Below, one piece after another: positions 35,601 through 46,627 of a DNA stretch of 64,000 bases. Below the pieces are notes generated by a model. It was not told the DNA's origin. It worked only from the letters and a program-made list of their open reading frames with translations, and did no database searches. The translations under genes and the position numbers were made by a program. The first letter of the stretch is position 1, and every line of letters begins with the position of its first letter. The stretch is from Garra rufa (Eukaryota; Chordata; Actinopteri; Cypriniformes; Cyprinidae): assembly GCF_049309525.1 (NCBI RefSeq), contig NC_133369.1:10687963-10751962 (forward strand). The letters run 5' to 3'.

Positions 35601-36965
35601 TACCTATAGCCTGCAGGCTACATCACTTATGCATGCACCCATTCAGGTGTACAGATTAAAAGATTCTGCTTCTTCTGTGCTCTTTAGATGTCTTTATCCA
35701 TAGACCTGTATGTGAAAACCTCTTTAAATCAAAGTATGTTTTTTTTTCATCTTTTATAAAGATGATGGCAAACATAGAGAAAGCATATTGTTTTGTTTGC
35801 ATTTATACATATATGAGACTTAAGCCACCTTTACATTATATCCTTCATCCAAAGTTAGTATTTCAACACATCCAAAGCTCAATCTGAACTTAGTGCAGCT
35901 CCCATATTACTCTCCATTTGAATTGAATGACTTCTGTTCTGTCTTTTGTTGAAGATAGTCATCCAGCATCACTTGCAAAATGAAATGTATATTATCATGT
36001 GACAGTTATGTGGCATATTACTTTTTTAATATTTATCTTTACATGCTGCATATCGTTTACACACTATTTAATAAATAGGCAGGATACGCTGCACAGTATT
36101 CAACAAGTATTCTGTCTTGAAGGGCCATGCAGTGTTGACAACACTCTTTAATTTCACCCAATTAACAGATGTAGAAGACTGCAAACTCTTCCTTCTGTCT
36201 TTAGATGGAGTACCGCTTACGCTAGGCAAACATCTCACAACATTCAACTAGTGTGCTAATGAATTATTCATCCGCTCACAGAAACTATTAAACTAAGCCT
36301 TTAATGAGAGCGTTTGAGATCATTAAGCTCAATGTACTTCAGTCAGACATTAATCAGCCAGTTTGTTCTTTATCCTCCGGTCACTTTTTATCTGTAAATG
36401 TGTCCAAAATAAAAATTTCATGTTCATTATTTCTTCACATGTGGTATTTTTCTTTATATGTGCTAAAATAGAATTAAATGTGGCTAAGAGTTTAAGTTAA
36501 GCAGCTCTGAAGCTTACAATTGTGTTTGAATCTGCAATAAATGTGTTTTTGTTGTTTTTTGGGACACAATCAGTGTTGTTTTGGGCCTAGGTCACCTTCA
36601 CATATCTGCTTTTAATATCCTTTCTGTGTCTGGTTGCTTTCTCAGGTTTTTCCCAGAAGGAAACATTTGAGTCAGAGACAAGCATCCTGCCAACATGTTC
36701 AGCACCAAAAGGTCAGAGCGACACAGTGGTTGTCTGTTTTTATGATCTTTTATGAAAATTCACAGCAGCTTGGAGGACTAGACTTTATTTACGTCATTTC
36801 TTTAGATGTAGACTCTTAAGGGACTTGATAAATCACTTGCAGATTAATGGAAATATATTTACTTGTGTTTGTATTACAATTTAGCATTTTTTCTGAATGT
36901 AGGGTTCACCTATAAATTTGTCACAATATTTTTTTTCACCATTTTTTGTCCTTTAAAGAAGTTGT
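35601..36965. other. Unique-looking sequence; one weak exon candidate
   Basis: 36646-36711 is a 66-base stretch between TTGCTTTCTCAG and GTCAGA whose frame (enters after 2 bases, leaves with 1) reads KETFESETSILPTCSAPK. The donor is weak and no homologue comes to mind. The rest has no frame over 61 codons. Confidence 0.4.
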
Positions 36966-36973
36966 ATTATGAG

Positions 36974-37720
36974 CAGTGTTGGGGGTAACGCATTACAAGT
37001 AACGCAAGTTAGGTAATAATATTACTTTTCCAAGTAACTAATAAAGTAACGCATTACTTTTTAATTGACAAGAAAATATCTGAGTTACAGTTTCAAAGTA
37101 TGTCACGCCAGTTACTTTTCCCCATATTTATTGATTAAAAGCTCTCCTGTCCCCATGTTGAGAAAAATGGTAAGATGTTGCTTTAGTTCTAGAATAAATG
37201 TGAACATGCATTAATTCATCTCACTCACTAAAAACAGATACAGTATTCCTCAAAATGAATAAAAACAGTGAAATTCAACGCAATCCTGCAATAATTAAAT
37301 ATGTTAAGTAATACAAATATCCTTTATGTATTTAATCCCCTTTTTTTAACCGATGTCTTTGCTGCCGACCTTTGATGATCCAATTCATCCATACTAATAA
37401 GCAAAAATTACTCAAGATAATTTAACATTTGTTCTCCTTTTTTTTTATTGCTGAAAAGTTTACATTTTTCTTCTGCGGTCTACTGTACGTGAATTTACTT
37501 TTCTCTAAGCCTGAGGCTTTTGGCTTTTACATTTGCCAAAAATAGAACTTTTTATATTAAAAACAAGCAAGCAAGCCCTGCCCAGATTTGAAAAGTAATG
37601 CAAAAGTAACAACACATTAATTTCCATTAAAAGTAACTAAGTAATGTTATTATTTACTTTTTTAGGGAGTAACTCAATATTGTAATGCATTACTTTTAAA
37701 AGTAACTTTCCCCAACACTG
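36974..37720. mobile_element. Non-autonomous hAT-like transposon, 747 bp
   Basis: Termini CAGTGTTGGGG and CCCCAACACTG are flanked by a perfect 8 bp duplication ATTATGAG (36966-36973 and 37721-37728). Sub-terminal AGTAACGCATTAC and GTAATGCATTAC motifs extend the inverted repeats. No coding capacity. The 8 bp duplication favours hAT over CACTA-type elements with similar ends. Confidence 0.9.
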
Positions 37721-37728
37721 ATTATGAG

Positions 37729-38655
37729 AAATGGATGTTTTAAAGTCATAGCTTTTTGTACTAAGAAAACATATTGTAGGTTTCCGCTCTTGAAGCTAAG
37801 TAACAAAAATGTATAATTTTGAATCATTTTGAGCATGAACGCTTGCATTTTTTTGCTTTATGAAACCTTACTTTTGTGTAATTGTTACATGCATTTTTCA
37901 TATAATGTGAAGATATATTTACATACAATTTCCGTAAGCTGATACATTGTATTCTGAGATTTTATGATTTCATTCAGGCTGTATATTCCGTCTGAATGCG
38001 TTTTCACTGCAGCTGTGTTTTCAGAGTGTCAAAAGCCAGGTTTGACTCATCTAACTGAATATGATTATGTCTCTTGTGGGTCATTGCGCAGACACACGCC
38101 GAGTGTGACGTCACAAACAAATGTAATTGGTAGCTCGTGGAAGTAAAGAAACCCACTGGGACGCACAAAATTGACAAAAGCTGCGATGAGAGCCTGTGAC
38201 CTCAGGAAATCACATTGTTATTCTGCACAATACTTCCCCCCATGCTTGTCATGAGTGCCACAGTATGTTCTTGAACACACGGTACAGATTTCAACCTGCT
38301 TACTAATTAACACTCATTGTATTAGTCATAAGAGCGATTTTCTCAAGCGATGATTCTCATGAGATGTTCGTTTGGATTTCTAGATGTGGTTTAGTGCAAT
38401 GATCACAGGATCAGAGATTAGAAAAGCAAGATTTTCAGGTTCTAGTTCAGTTTGGCTATTAGCCATGTATAGTATGAGTTTAGGTTTTTGTTGGTCAGCC
38501 TTGTAACACATTCTGATTGGCTGATGACATTTGACAGCATTAAATACAAGAGCCAGAGCAAGGAAAGATTCATTAGGACACGTTTTGGTTGCACACATGC
38601 AAAAATCCACCTGTTCCTATACTCTAATATTTCTTGTGATTTATTTTATACGCTA
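37729..38655. other. Unique-looking sequence without a supportable gene
   Basis: A 60-codon plus-strand frame (37964-38146) follows an acceptor-like TTTCATTCAG, and a 76-codon minus-strand frame lies at 38380-38610. Neither has recognisable domains. Confidence 0.4.
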
Positions 38656-39795
38656 ATGGAAGCCCGCTTCCGCCACTGAATAAAAATTTTAAAAAAGGTA
38701 GTTGTGACTTTTTTATCTCACAATTATAACTTTTTTTGTGATTCTGGCAATTCTGAGAAATTGTGAGTTATAGTCAGAATTGCAAGATATAAACTCAGAA
38801 TTCTGACTTTTTTTTCTAGAATTGCAAGTTTATATCTCGCAATTGTGAGTTTTTTTCTCAGAAATGTGAGTTTGTATTTCGCAATTGAGTTTTTTCTCAG
38901 AATTGAGTTTATATCTTGCGACTGACTTTTTTCTCAGAATTGCAAGTTTATTTCTTGTGATTGTGACTTTATAACATGCAACTGCGAGTTAAGTCAGAAT
39001 TGTGAGATATAAACTTGCAATTATGAGAACATATCATGTCTTTTTGTCCCTCAAAATTGGACTTTATAACTCATAATTCCGAGTTTATATCTCATAATTC
39101 AGAGAAAAAAAGTCAGAATTGCGAGTTTTAAAGCTCACAATTCTGATTTGTGAGTTTATATCATGCAATTCTGAGAATAAAAAGTCATAATTATGAGTTT
39201 ATATCTTGTAATTCTGACTTTATAACTCACAAATGAACTTTATATCTCACAATTCTGAGAAAAAAAGTCAGAATTGCGACATTCAGAGAAAAAAGTCACA
39301 ATCGCAAGATATAAACGTGCAATTCTGAAAAATTCAGTTTATATCTTGTGATTCTGACTTTATTTCATAAAATTGCGACTTTATTTCTCATAGTTATGAG
39401 TTTATATCTTGCAGTTCTGACTTTATAACTCAGAAATGTACTTTATATCTCACAATTCTGAGAAAAAAGTCAGAATTGCGAGATATATACTCACATTTGT
39501 GAGGAAAAAAAGTCAGAATTGCAAGTTTTTAATCTCACAATTCTGAGAGTTTATATCATGAAATTCTTAGAAAAAAAGTCATAATTATGAGTTTGTATCA
39601 ATTCAAAGAAAAAAGTCACAATCGCAAGATATAAACGCGCAATTCTGAAAACTCAGAGTTTATATCTTGCGATTCTGAATTAATTTCTTAAAATTGCGAC
39701 CTCTAAAAATTGTGACCTTTATGCAATTGCAAGTTAAGTCAGGATTGTAAGATATAAACTTGCAATCCTGAGAACATATCAGTCTTTGTTTTCCC
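38656..39795. repeat. Palindromic short-motif array with conserved head
   Basis: The head TGGAAGCCCGCTTCCGCC and then ACTGAATAAAAA matches the heads at 9953 and 29898. It is followed by over 1 kb of alternating GACTTTATAACTCACAA, AATTCTGAGAAAAAAAGTC and GAATTGCGAGTTTATATC. Unit order is irregular, with several longer repeats such as ACAATCGCAAGATATAAACG seen twice (about 39300 and 39617). Confidence 0.88.
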
Positions 39796-40066
39796 TCAAA
39801 ACTTTTTCTGCAGTGGAAATGCACGGAACTGTTTGAGAACGGATACAGGTCGGGAACCCACATCAGGACCGCTGTTCGCTGTTTGCGCTTCAGATGTGTG
39901 CGCAAGTTATTTTCCTTCCTGCACTTAAATAGCTAAAAAAGCAAATTAAAATGCGAACGCGGGAATCGTTAAGCGGAATCAAAATGCACGTGTCTTATCG
40001 AATACCCGGTTATTGGAATTTTGGAACCGGTTCTAAAATGGAACCAGCTCCCGATACCCAACCCTA
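39796..40066. mobile_element. Right end of a hAT element (left part lost)
   Basis: The segment ends GGAACCAGCTCCCGATACC and CAACCCTA, close to the right end of the hAT element at 52996-54133, which ends GTTCTCGATGCCCAACCCTA. No matching left end or target duplication is present. Confidence 0.6.
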
Positions 40067-40069
40067 GTG

Positions 40070-41600
40070 GCAAGTGACTTTAAAACTATTGTGATGTAAA
40101 AGTAGGTCAGAGACTTGGTTCTGTACATTGGTTGTGGATTGGATTTTGTGATTTTTATGCTGGATTTTGAAATGGATTTTGGTCATTTTGTGAATATGAC
40201 ATTTTGCTTAAACATTATAAGGTCGCATAATGAATTATTCACAGTAGGATCAATAACATGCATTTAGAAAATGTATAGGGTGAATTTTAATTTCATGCCA
40301 GCTTTAAATAAGAAAACATTTGCATTTTGACAGCGCCCAAGTTTTAGCTACAGATATGCAACACTTTGTTTTTTACAAATAGTTGTCTTTCCAAATCCTT
40401 CCACAAGTCACATGACTATTTAGAGGATTTTATTTTCTAAATGCATTCCCATTGCATGTCTTGTTGTTATCTTGATATTTCCATCCAGCATTTGTATGCA
40501 ATATCCCAAAATCTGCATAAACAATATGTGGATGGAAATCTGGCTAATGGCCCCAATACTGAAATGACACTATTAAGGGTAACACACATGATCACATGGT
40601 TTTGAACCAATCTGCATCCACTATAGAGCTCTTTTATTGTTTGGGTTTGGGTTCTCATCAGCAGTTTAATGGCTCGTGTTTACATGCGCTTGTTAAACTG
40701 TAACGGGAACACAGCTAAATTGAATCCTTCATCGCTGGGATTGTTTATTAAATGCGTTACAGTTAGAGCAGCTCATTAAAAATGTTGCCCTGCCATCAGT
40801 CTTCTCGTGAAAAATGAACCGTAGTTGTCTTTGAGGTCGCAGTAATGCGTATGCGCTCTGGGTGAAAGATAAGGCTTCCTCTAATTAGACTTACCAATGT
40901 TTACGTTCCGAAATGGGCTCAGGCAGTAAGAGCTAAACCCTTCCACCAATGCTCCAGGCACAGGACTCATTACGCAGTCATCAAATCACGGTCACCGGAA
41001 TCATCTTGACCTCCTGTAGCTACAGTGTCACTTAAAATCTGGCAAATTTTCAGCTGACCTTAAGTAGTAGAAAGAAGGTTCACCCTCCAGGTTTGTTTTA
41101 AAATGAGTCACATTATAGCTTAATTCTGTTCTGCATCCTTGTGTGATTCCTGTGCACTGACTGAAGTAGATACCCTCTTAGGATGCAGAGACTGAGCTGT
41201 CACGTACAGGGTTTTAATTGCTGTCGGTGAGTGCTGTCATGATATTAAAGCAATATTGATTCGAACAGGAGACAGACAGGTTTGGTGTGATGCTGTGGAT
41301 GTCATGTTGTCAGGCTGAATGACATTATAAGAATAGAATTAGATAGTAGTGTCACAGAGAGTCTGCTTTTCATTGGGGGGGGGGGGGGGGGCTTTGGATA
41401 TGATTGTTAATTTGACACAAAGATGTCAGCAGGTGACTTGCTTCCTCATTACAGAGGCACATGCAAATTGAATGGAATAAAAAAAAAATCTGATGTTATA
41501 CACTGTAAAAATATCCTTAATAATAGAGACTTAATAATGTACAATGTTTTTTTTCTTCTGCCGTTTTGTCCATATTTTGAATTGCGCACTTAATTTTATA
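40070..41600. other. Unique-looking sequence, possible conserved non-coding DNA; G17 run
   Basis: No frame exceeds 63 codons. 40660-41040 is less AT-rich than its surroundings and has no repeat signature, so it might be regulatory; nothing shows this directly. A run of 17 G lies at 41375-41391. Confidence 0.35.
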
Positions 41601-41604
41601 TTTA

Positions 41605-41884
41605 TCTGCTTACCCCCAAGGCATCCAAGATGTAGCTGACACAAACAAAGATTTTTAACTCAAACCGCTGCAGTCTGTCAGTCATATAATGGCAGTCAAT
41701 GGGACACACGAAACAATCGGTCTGTGCAAGAAACTGAACAGTATTTTTATCTTTTGTTACTACAACGGTTTGAGTTAAAATCCTTTGTTTGTGTTCTATT
41801 GAAGAAACAAAGTCACCTATATCTTGCCCTGGGGATAAGCAGATAAACATAATATTTTCATTTTTGGGTGATCTATCCCTTTAA
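41605..41884. mobile_element. Short palindromic MITE
   Basis: CCAAGGCATCCAAGATGTAG and GGATTTTAACTCAAACCG-type arms face each other, ending TTTTTGGGTGATCTATCCC then TTTAA. It belongs with the elements at 23186, 42070 and 51056. The 82-codon minus-strand frame is a by-product. Confidence 0.7.
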
Positions 41885-42069
41885 TTGTGTTAATATAAAA
41901 TATTCATAGAATAAATGTAATATTTTTTATAATTCATGTATAATTTCTGTTGTTGTTGCTATTATTATTATTATTTAAATAATTACACTTTTTATCATAC
42001 TTTTTTTTTTTTTTTTACATTTGTAGCATTTAAACTTTTTTTGTGTGTGTTTTGTCCAGTTATCAGTCT

Positions 42070-43905
42070 AAAAGGGAGAGTTCACTCAAGTTCACCCTCA
42101 AGCCATCCTAGGTGTATATGACTTCCTTCTTTCAGACAAATACAATCAGAGTTAAATAAAAAAAGTCCTGGCTCTTCCGAGCTTTATAATGGCAGTGAAT
42201 GGGTGTTGAGTTTTTGAAGTTTAATAAAGTGTATCCATCCATCATAAAACATACTCCACATGGCTCCAGGGAGTGAATAAAGGCCTTCTGAATCAAATTG
42301 ATGAGTTTCTGTTTGAAAAATCCATATTTTAAACTTTATAAACGTAATCCCTAGCTTTAACTGTTGTACGCATGTTCACAAGAGCGTGGTGTTTCAGCAG
42401 TGTTAATTTTGACAGGCATTTTTGATTCAGTCTTAGTTTTTATCTTGAGATGAAAATGCCTAATAGTCTTACTCACATTTTATTAATTTGAGTCTTTCAT
42501 AGTTTTAGTCGATGAAAAGTCATTGCATTTTTGTCAACTTTAAGTCATTACTTTTAGTCAAGCTGCAGTTACCAACATTTATTTCGGTAGCAATTTTTGA
42601 TTTTTAAAAAAATAGTCATTAATTCTTCTCGCTGTAGACCAAATCAATTAAGCTTATGAGGAATGAATCAAGGATTGAACCTGGAAAAACATAGGATTAG
42701 GGCTGCTCGATTATGGCAAAAATCATAATCACGTTTATTTTGGCCAATATTGTAATCACAATTATTTAACACAATTATGACTGGGTCCAAAACTTATATT
42801 AGTGATTAATTTAAAGATAGCAACAGAAAACAAGATGAAAATGAAAAAAATGAAAAAAAAAAAACAGGGCTTTTTTGGGCAAAAAAATACTGAATACTTT
42901 TATGCAAGTCTAAAGTAGCATAACAGCCTACTACAGAAATTGAATGTAATTATTTGAATGTAAAATAAATCAGCATAGTCTTCACTGTAGGAATTAAACA
43001 TGCATTGTTTCTTATTAAAACTACAAAAGTCCTTCATTCAAGAGCAGTGAGTGATTTTTTTCTCTTTGTATTTTTATGTTTTAATAATATTAGGCACAGA
43101 GACAGCAGAAAGAATATTATTTGTTGCTGCTTTAAGTACCACATGGATCCAATCTACTGTTACACACGTATTTTCATTCTCAACTGTTTATGATCATTTA
43201 AGACATAACTGACAAGGGTTTACATAAATAATCACCAAGTGCCTTATTTTGAAATAATTTTGCGTGTAATTGACTCTTTAGGCGCGCACCTTGAGCTAAA
43301 AGATAACTTTACATATCCGTGTTCTGCTCCGTCTCTAAGCGCATACACAAAACCGCGCAAATTTTCTTACCCGCTATTAAAAACACAACATCAAAGAAAC
43401 ATTAATAAATCAAGCACGTCCCGTTTTATAAAAGTAACGTTACATGATTTTGCTGATTTGCATGTGAAATTAGACTTTTATAGAGGGGTTAAATCGCACC
43501 CCTGGTAAGAGGGCGGAATGGGGTGCAATAATCATTTCATCTTGATTACTGCTTTTCTATGATCGTTTGAAGCAGAAATCGAAATCAAAACCGTTTTTGA
43601 TTAATTGCACAGCCCTAATTCATACATAAGTTTTAAATATGTATTTTTGTCTTACACAAATGCATCAATTCACTTCAGAAGGCCTTTATTAACCCCCTGG
43701 AGCCATGTGGAGTACTTTTTATGATGAATGGATGCACTTTATTGAACTTCAAAATCTCAACACCCATTCACTGCCATTATAAAGCTTGGAACAGCCAGGA
43801 CATTTTTTAATTAACTCTATTCATCTGAAAGAAGAAAGTCATATACACCTAGGATAGCTTGAAGTTGAGTAATTCATTGGGTAATTTTCATTTTTGGGTA
43901 AACTT
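42070..43905. mobile_element. Palindromic MITE carrying two nested insertions
   Basis: The left arm (42070-42385) has GAGAGTTCACTCAAG, CAAGCCATCCTAGGTGTATA and CCATTCACTGCCATTAT-type sequence, mirrored in the right arm (43660-43905), which ends TTTTCATTTTTGGGTAAAC. Between them lie a piece starting CAGTGTTAATTTTGACAGGC (about 42398-42690) and a hAT-like element (42698-43617). Confidence 0.7.
42698..43617. mobile_element. hAT-like non-autonomous element, 920 bp
   Basis: Termini TAGGGCTGCTCGATTATGG and TTAATTGCACAGCCCTA are inverted. Flanking octamers (CATAGGAT and ATTCATAC) do not match, so no target duplication is visible. The interior 89-codon frame (43239-43508) has no transposase motif. 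Confidence 0.72.
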
Positions 43906-43909
43906 TCTA

Positions 43910-44309
43910 CATAAAAATACTGTAGATATCAGAATTTTAATTTCAGTGCATCCCATCACCCAAACTTTACCATCTTCTTTCATTACTTGCTTACTGCTGG
44001 TGCTCCTTCTAGACCTGCCGCTGTTGTCAAAAGCAAAATTGATTTAGGACAAATCACAGACTTGACGTTGACATTAGCAATCAACACCACGCTGTTGCCA
44101 TGTTTAATATAGGCACAAATCAAATCCCTAACCTTGCCAAAGACAGGACTGACACCGATGACCCACACTTGATTAGTTGCAAATGCAAAATACGTTCTTC
44201 CTTCAGAGAGCATAAGGCACAAAGGGATATTCAGTCCTCTTCAAAGGCACAATGATCCAATCAGGACAGAATGACCTACAAATGCACAGATATATCCTGA
44301 TTGACATTG
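43910..44309. other. Unique-looking sequence, no supportable gene
   Basis: Only chance-length frames of up to 79 codons are present, on both strands, with no recognisable motif. Confidence 0.4.
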
Positions 44310-44317
44310 GAAATGCT

Positions 44318-44714
44318 GGTAACACTTTAAATTAAGGTACACATATTCACTATTAACTAATTGCCTATTAACATGATTATTACTAGCATGTTGATTGCTT
44401 ATTAGTACTTATAAAGCACATATTAATGCCTTACTCTGCACAACCTTATTCTACGTCTAACAGACCATTAACTAAGAGTTTTTCTGTAATTAACTCATAG
44501 TTACTGCTTATTGGGAGTAAGTAAGGCAGTTGTTGTATGAGAATTATGATATTAATACGCTTTGCTTATTATGGGCTTAATAAGCTGGTAGTAGCAGAAG
44601 AATAGTCATTCTCTCTTAATAACACTTAATAAATATGTCAATATGCTAGTAATAATCATGTTAATAAGCAATTAGTTAATAGTGAATATGTGTACCTTAA
44701 TTTAAAGTGTTACC
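44318..44714. mobile_element. hAT-like MITE with long inverted repeats, 397 bp
   Basis: Inverted repeats of about 45 bases start GGTAACACTTTAAATTAAGG and end CCTTAATTTAAAGTGTTACC. A perfect 8 bp duplication GAAATGCT flanks it (44310-44317 and 44715-44722). It is non-coding throughout. The near-perfect arms and duplication suggest a fairly young insertion. Confidence 0.9.
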
Positions 44715-44722
44715 GAAATGCT

Positions 44723-46445
44723 TTGGAATTCTAGAGAAATGGTGGGGATGTGAGGAGCTCAACCGATTGCTGTCCCCTGCTGTTCTCTTTCCTTTGATTG
44801 GTGTTCCGTTCATTAGCATAAAGGGGAGGTGTCTGTGAGTTATTCTGAGTGTGTTTGCCAGATTACAGGAGGTGCTTGCAATCATTGGAAGCTGATTTTG
44901 GTTGCGTGCACTGTGCACTCAGGGTCCAGAATTAACACTGGCCAAGTGACAAATGCAAGTAAAAATGGACTTTGACAGGTAAATGAAATAAAGGCCTATA
45001 ACTTTGTTAGGAATTGCAGCATTAGGTGGTTTAAGTTGAATTGTAAGAACTGTAGGCTGCCCTTGAGACGTGTAAGAGATGTATGTGATTCAATCTTTTT
45101 TTTTTCCTCCTCCAGAACTTCCTGTGGTGACACATATGTGGAAAGGCTCTAAAATGAAACCATGAGAGAAAAATCTGAACTTATCTTAGTTTTTTTTTTG
45201 TGACAGATGAAGATTCATCATGTGCGTTGCACTGAGTGACTCAGTGAGTAATCTGTGCGGTTTGTCATACGAAAGGAAAAAAATGGCTAAATATTTTAGT
45301 TGTCATAGAAACAAAACAAAAAAATATTTATAAATAATGCAAAATACGCTTTCACGGTAAGTCGCCAGGTGAGAGAAAGCAAACATCTAAAGTCAATCAA
45401 ATCCAAAATAACAAAGATTGGCAGGTTTCAATCAATTAAGTGGAATATTTTTTTTCTAGAAGCACTAATGGAGGAGGTAAAAAAAAAAACTGGTACATTT
45501 TTATTTGATTTGACTGACAGCAGCAACTTTGCATTCACTTTTCAAATGGCAGATAATATGCACTGAATCAGACAGCTCTTAAGAAAGACATGATGGCCTA
45601 CAATGGATGTTTTTGTGAGCTTTTGTCTTGTTTATCTATGCAGCCTAACATAAACGTACACCCTTCAGCTGTTTTTATGTGTGATTGACGACACCACTGG
45701 CAGCTGAACGTGTTTGTCTGATCTGTTTGTTGTTTTAGATGCATTTACTTCTGTCCTGTCTGTTCAGTGTGTCTTCCCAACATTTTAGGGTCCTTGCTGA
45801 CGCACATTGAGTCATCTATCTGTGTTTTTTAGTTGCTGTGGCTTAAAGACACAAACACACTTGTTTTCACACTTTTTGCATAATTTGTTTGAAATTATAG
45901 CTGGATTGGAAATTATGCACAATAAAAGTGCACAGGTGATATTTACTGTTTTTTGTTTTTGTCTTATATCAAGCAAAACTGTGGGACAGTCATGACTTGT
46001 GTTAAAATTACAATTGTTTTCACACAATAAATTACTTTTCAGATTTTTCCATGCAGTGGCAACCACAACAGCTTTCATATCTTTAGGGCAGAGTGGTGTT
46101 TTTACACACTTCAAAATAAATGCAGCTCCCACTGCAATTCCCTGACCTATATTAAAATCTCTAAGACCAGAGTAAATTTATTTAAAGCTCTGGAGACATT
46201 AGACGAGAAAGGGCTGGTATAATTTTCGGTTGCAGAAAATTAACTTCTCAGAAGTGAAAATATAGGGTAATTCTGATTTGCTGATTGAATCTGTAAAGTG
46301 CCTACTTATCAAAATGTGTGTTTTTTTTTCTTTAGCAACAGCCAAAATTGCTGACATGGGAAAATAGTTTGTGAATTGTTTGGATCTTTTGCTGCACTGA
46401 ATATAAAGAGACCAGTTTTTTGATCAAACCTTTTAGATGTTATAG
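44723..46445. other. Unique-looking sequence without a supportable gene
   Basis: Open frames of up to 106 codons (45812-46132, minus) have no recognisable domain. The TTTCCTCCTCCAG at about 45105-45117 looks like a splice acceptor, but no convincing frame follows. Confidence 0.4.
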
Positions 46446-46627
46446 GCAAAAAAAAAAAAAAAAAAAAAAAAAAATTCATATCTCCTGATCACTAGGTGAC
46501 GCTGCACCAAAACTCTGCATATAGCCTCAGGTCATGGTTATCATAACACACACCAAGTTTGGTCCGAATACAACAAAGCGTTGGAGAGATATAGCCTCAT
46601 GTCCTATTTGGCGAGCTTTTTGTCAAA
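46446..46627. repeat. A-rich run and dispersed repeat fragment
   Basis: About 28 consecutive A (46449 onward) is followed by CACTAGGTGACGCTGCACC and CCAAGTTTGGTCCGAATAC, parts of a dispersed fish repeat similar in style to 18790-20290. Confidence 0.55.

Noticed and set aside
34750..35703. Plus-strand frames of 95-135 codons over the DIRS region
   Set aside because: The recognisable gag and RT motifs are on the minus strand; these are opposite-strand shadows.
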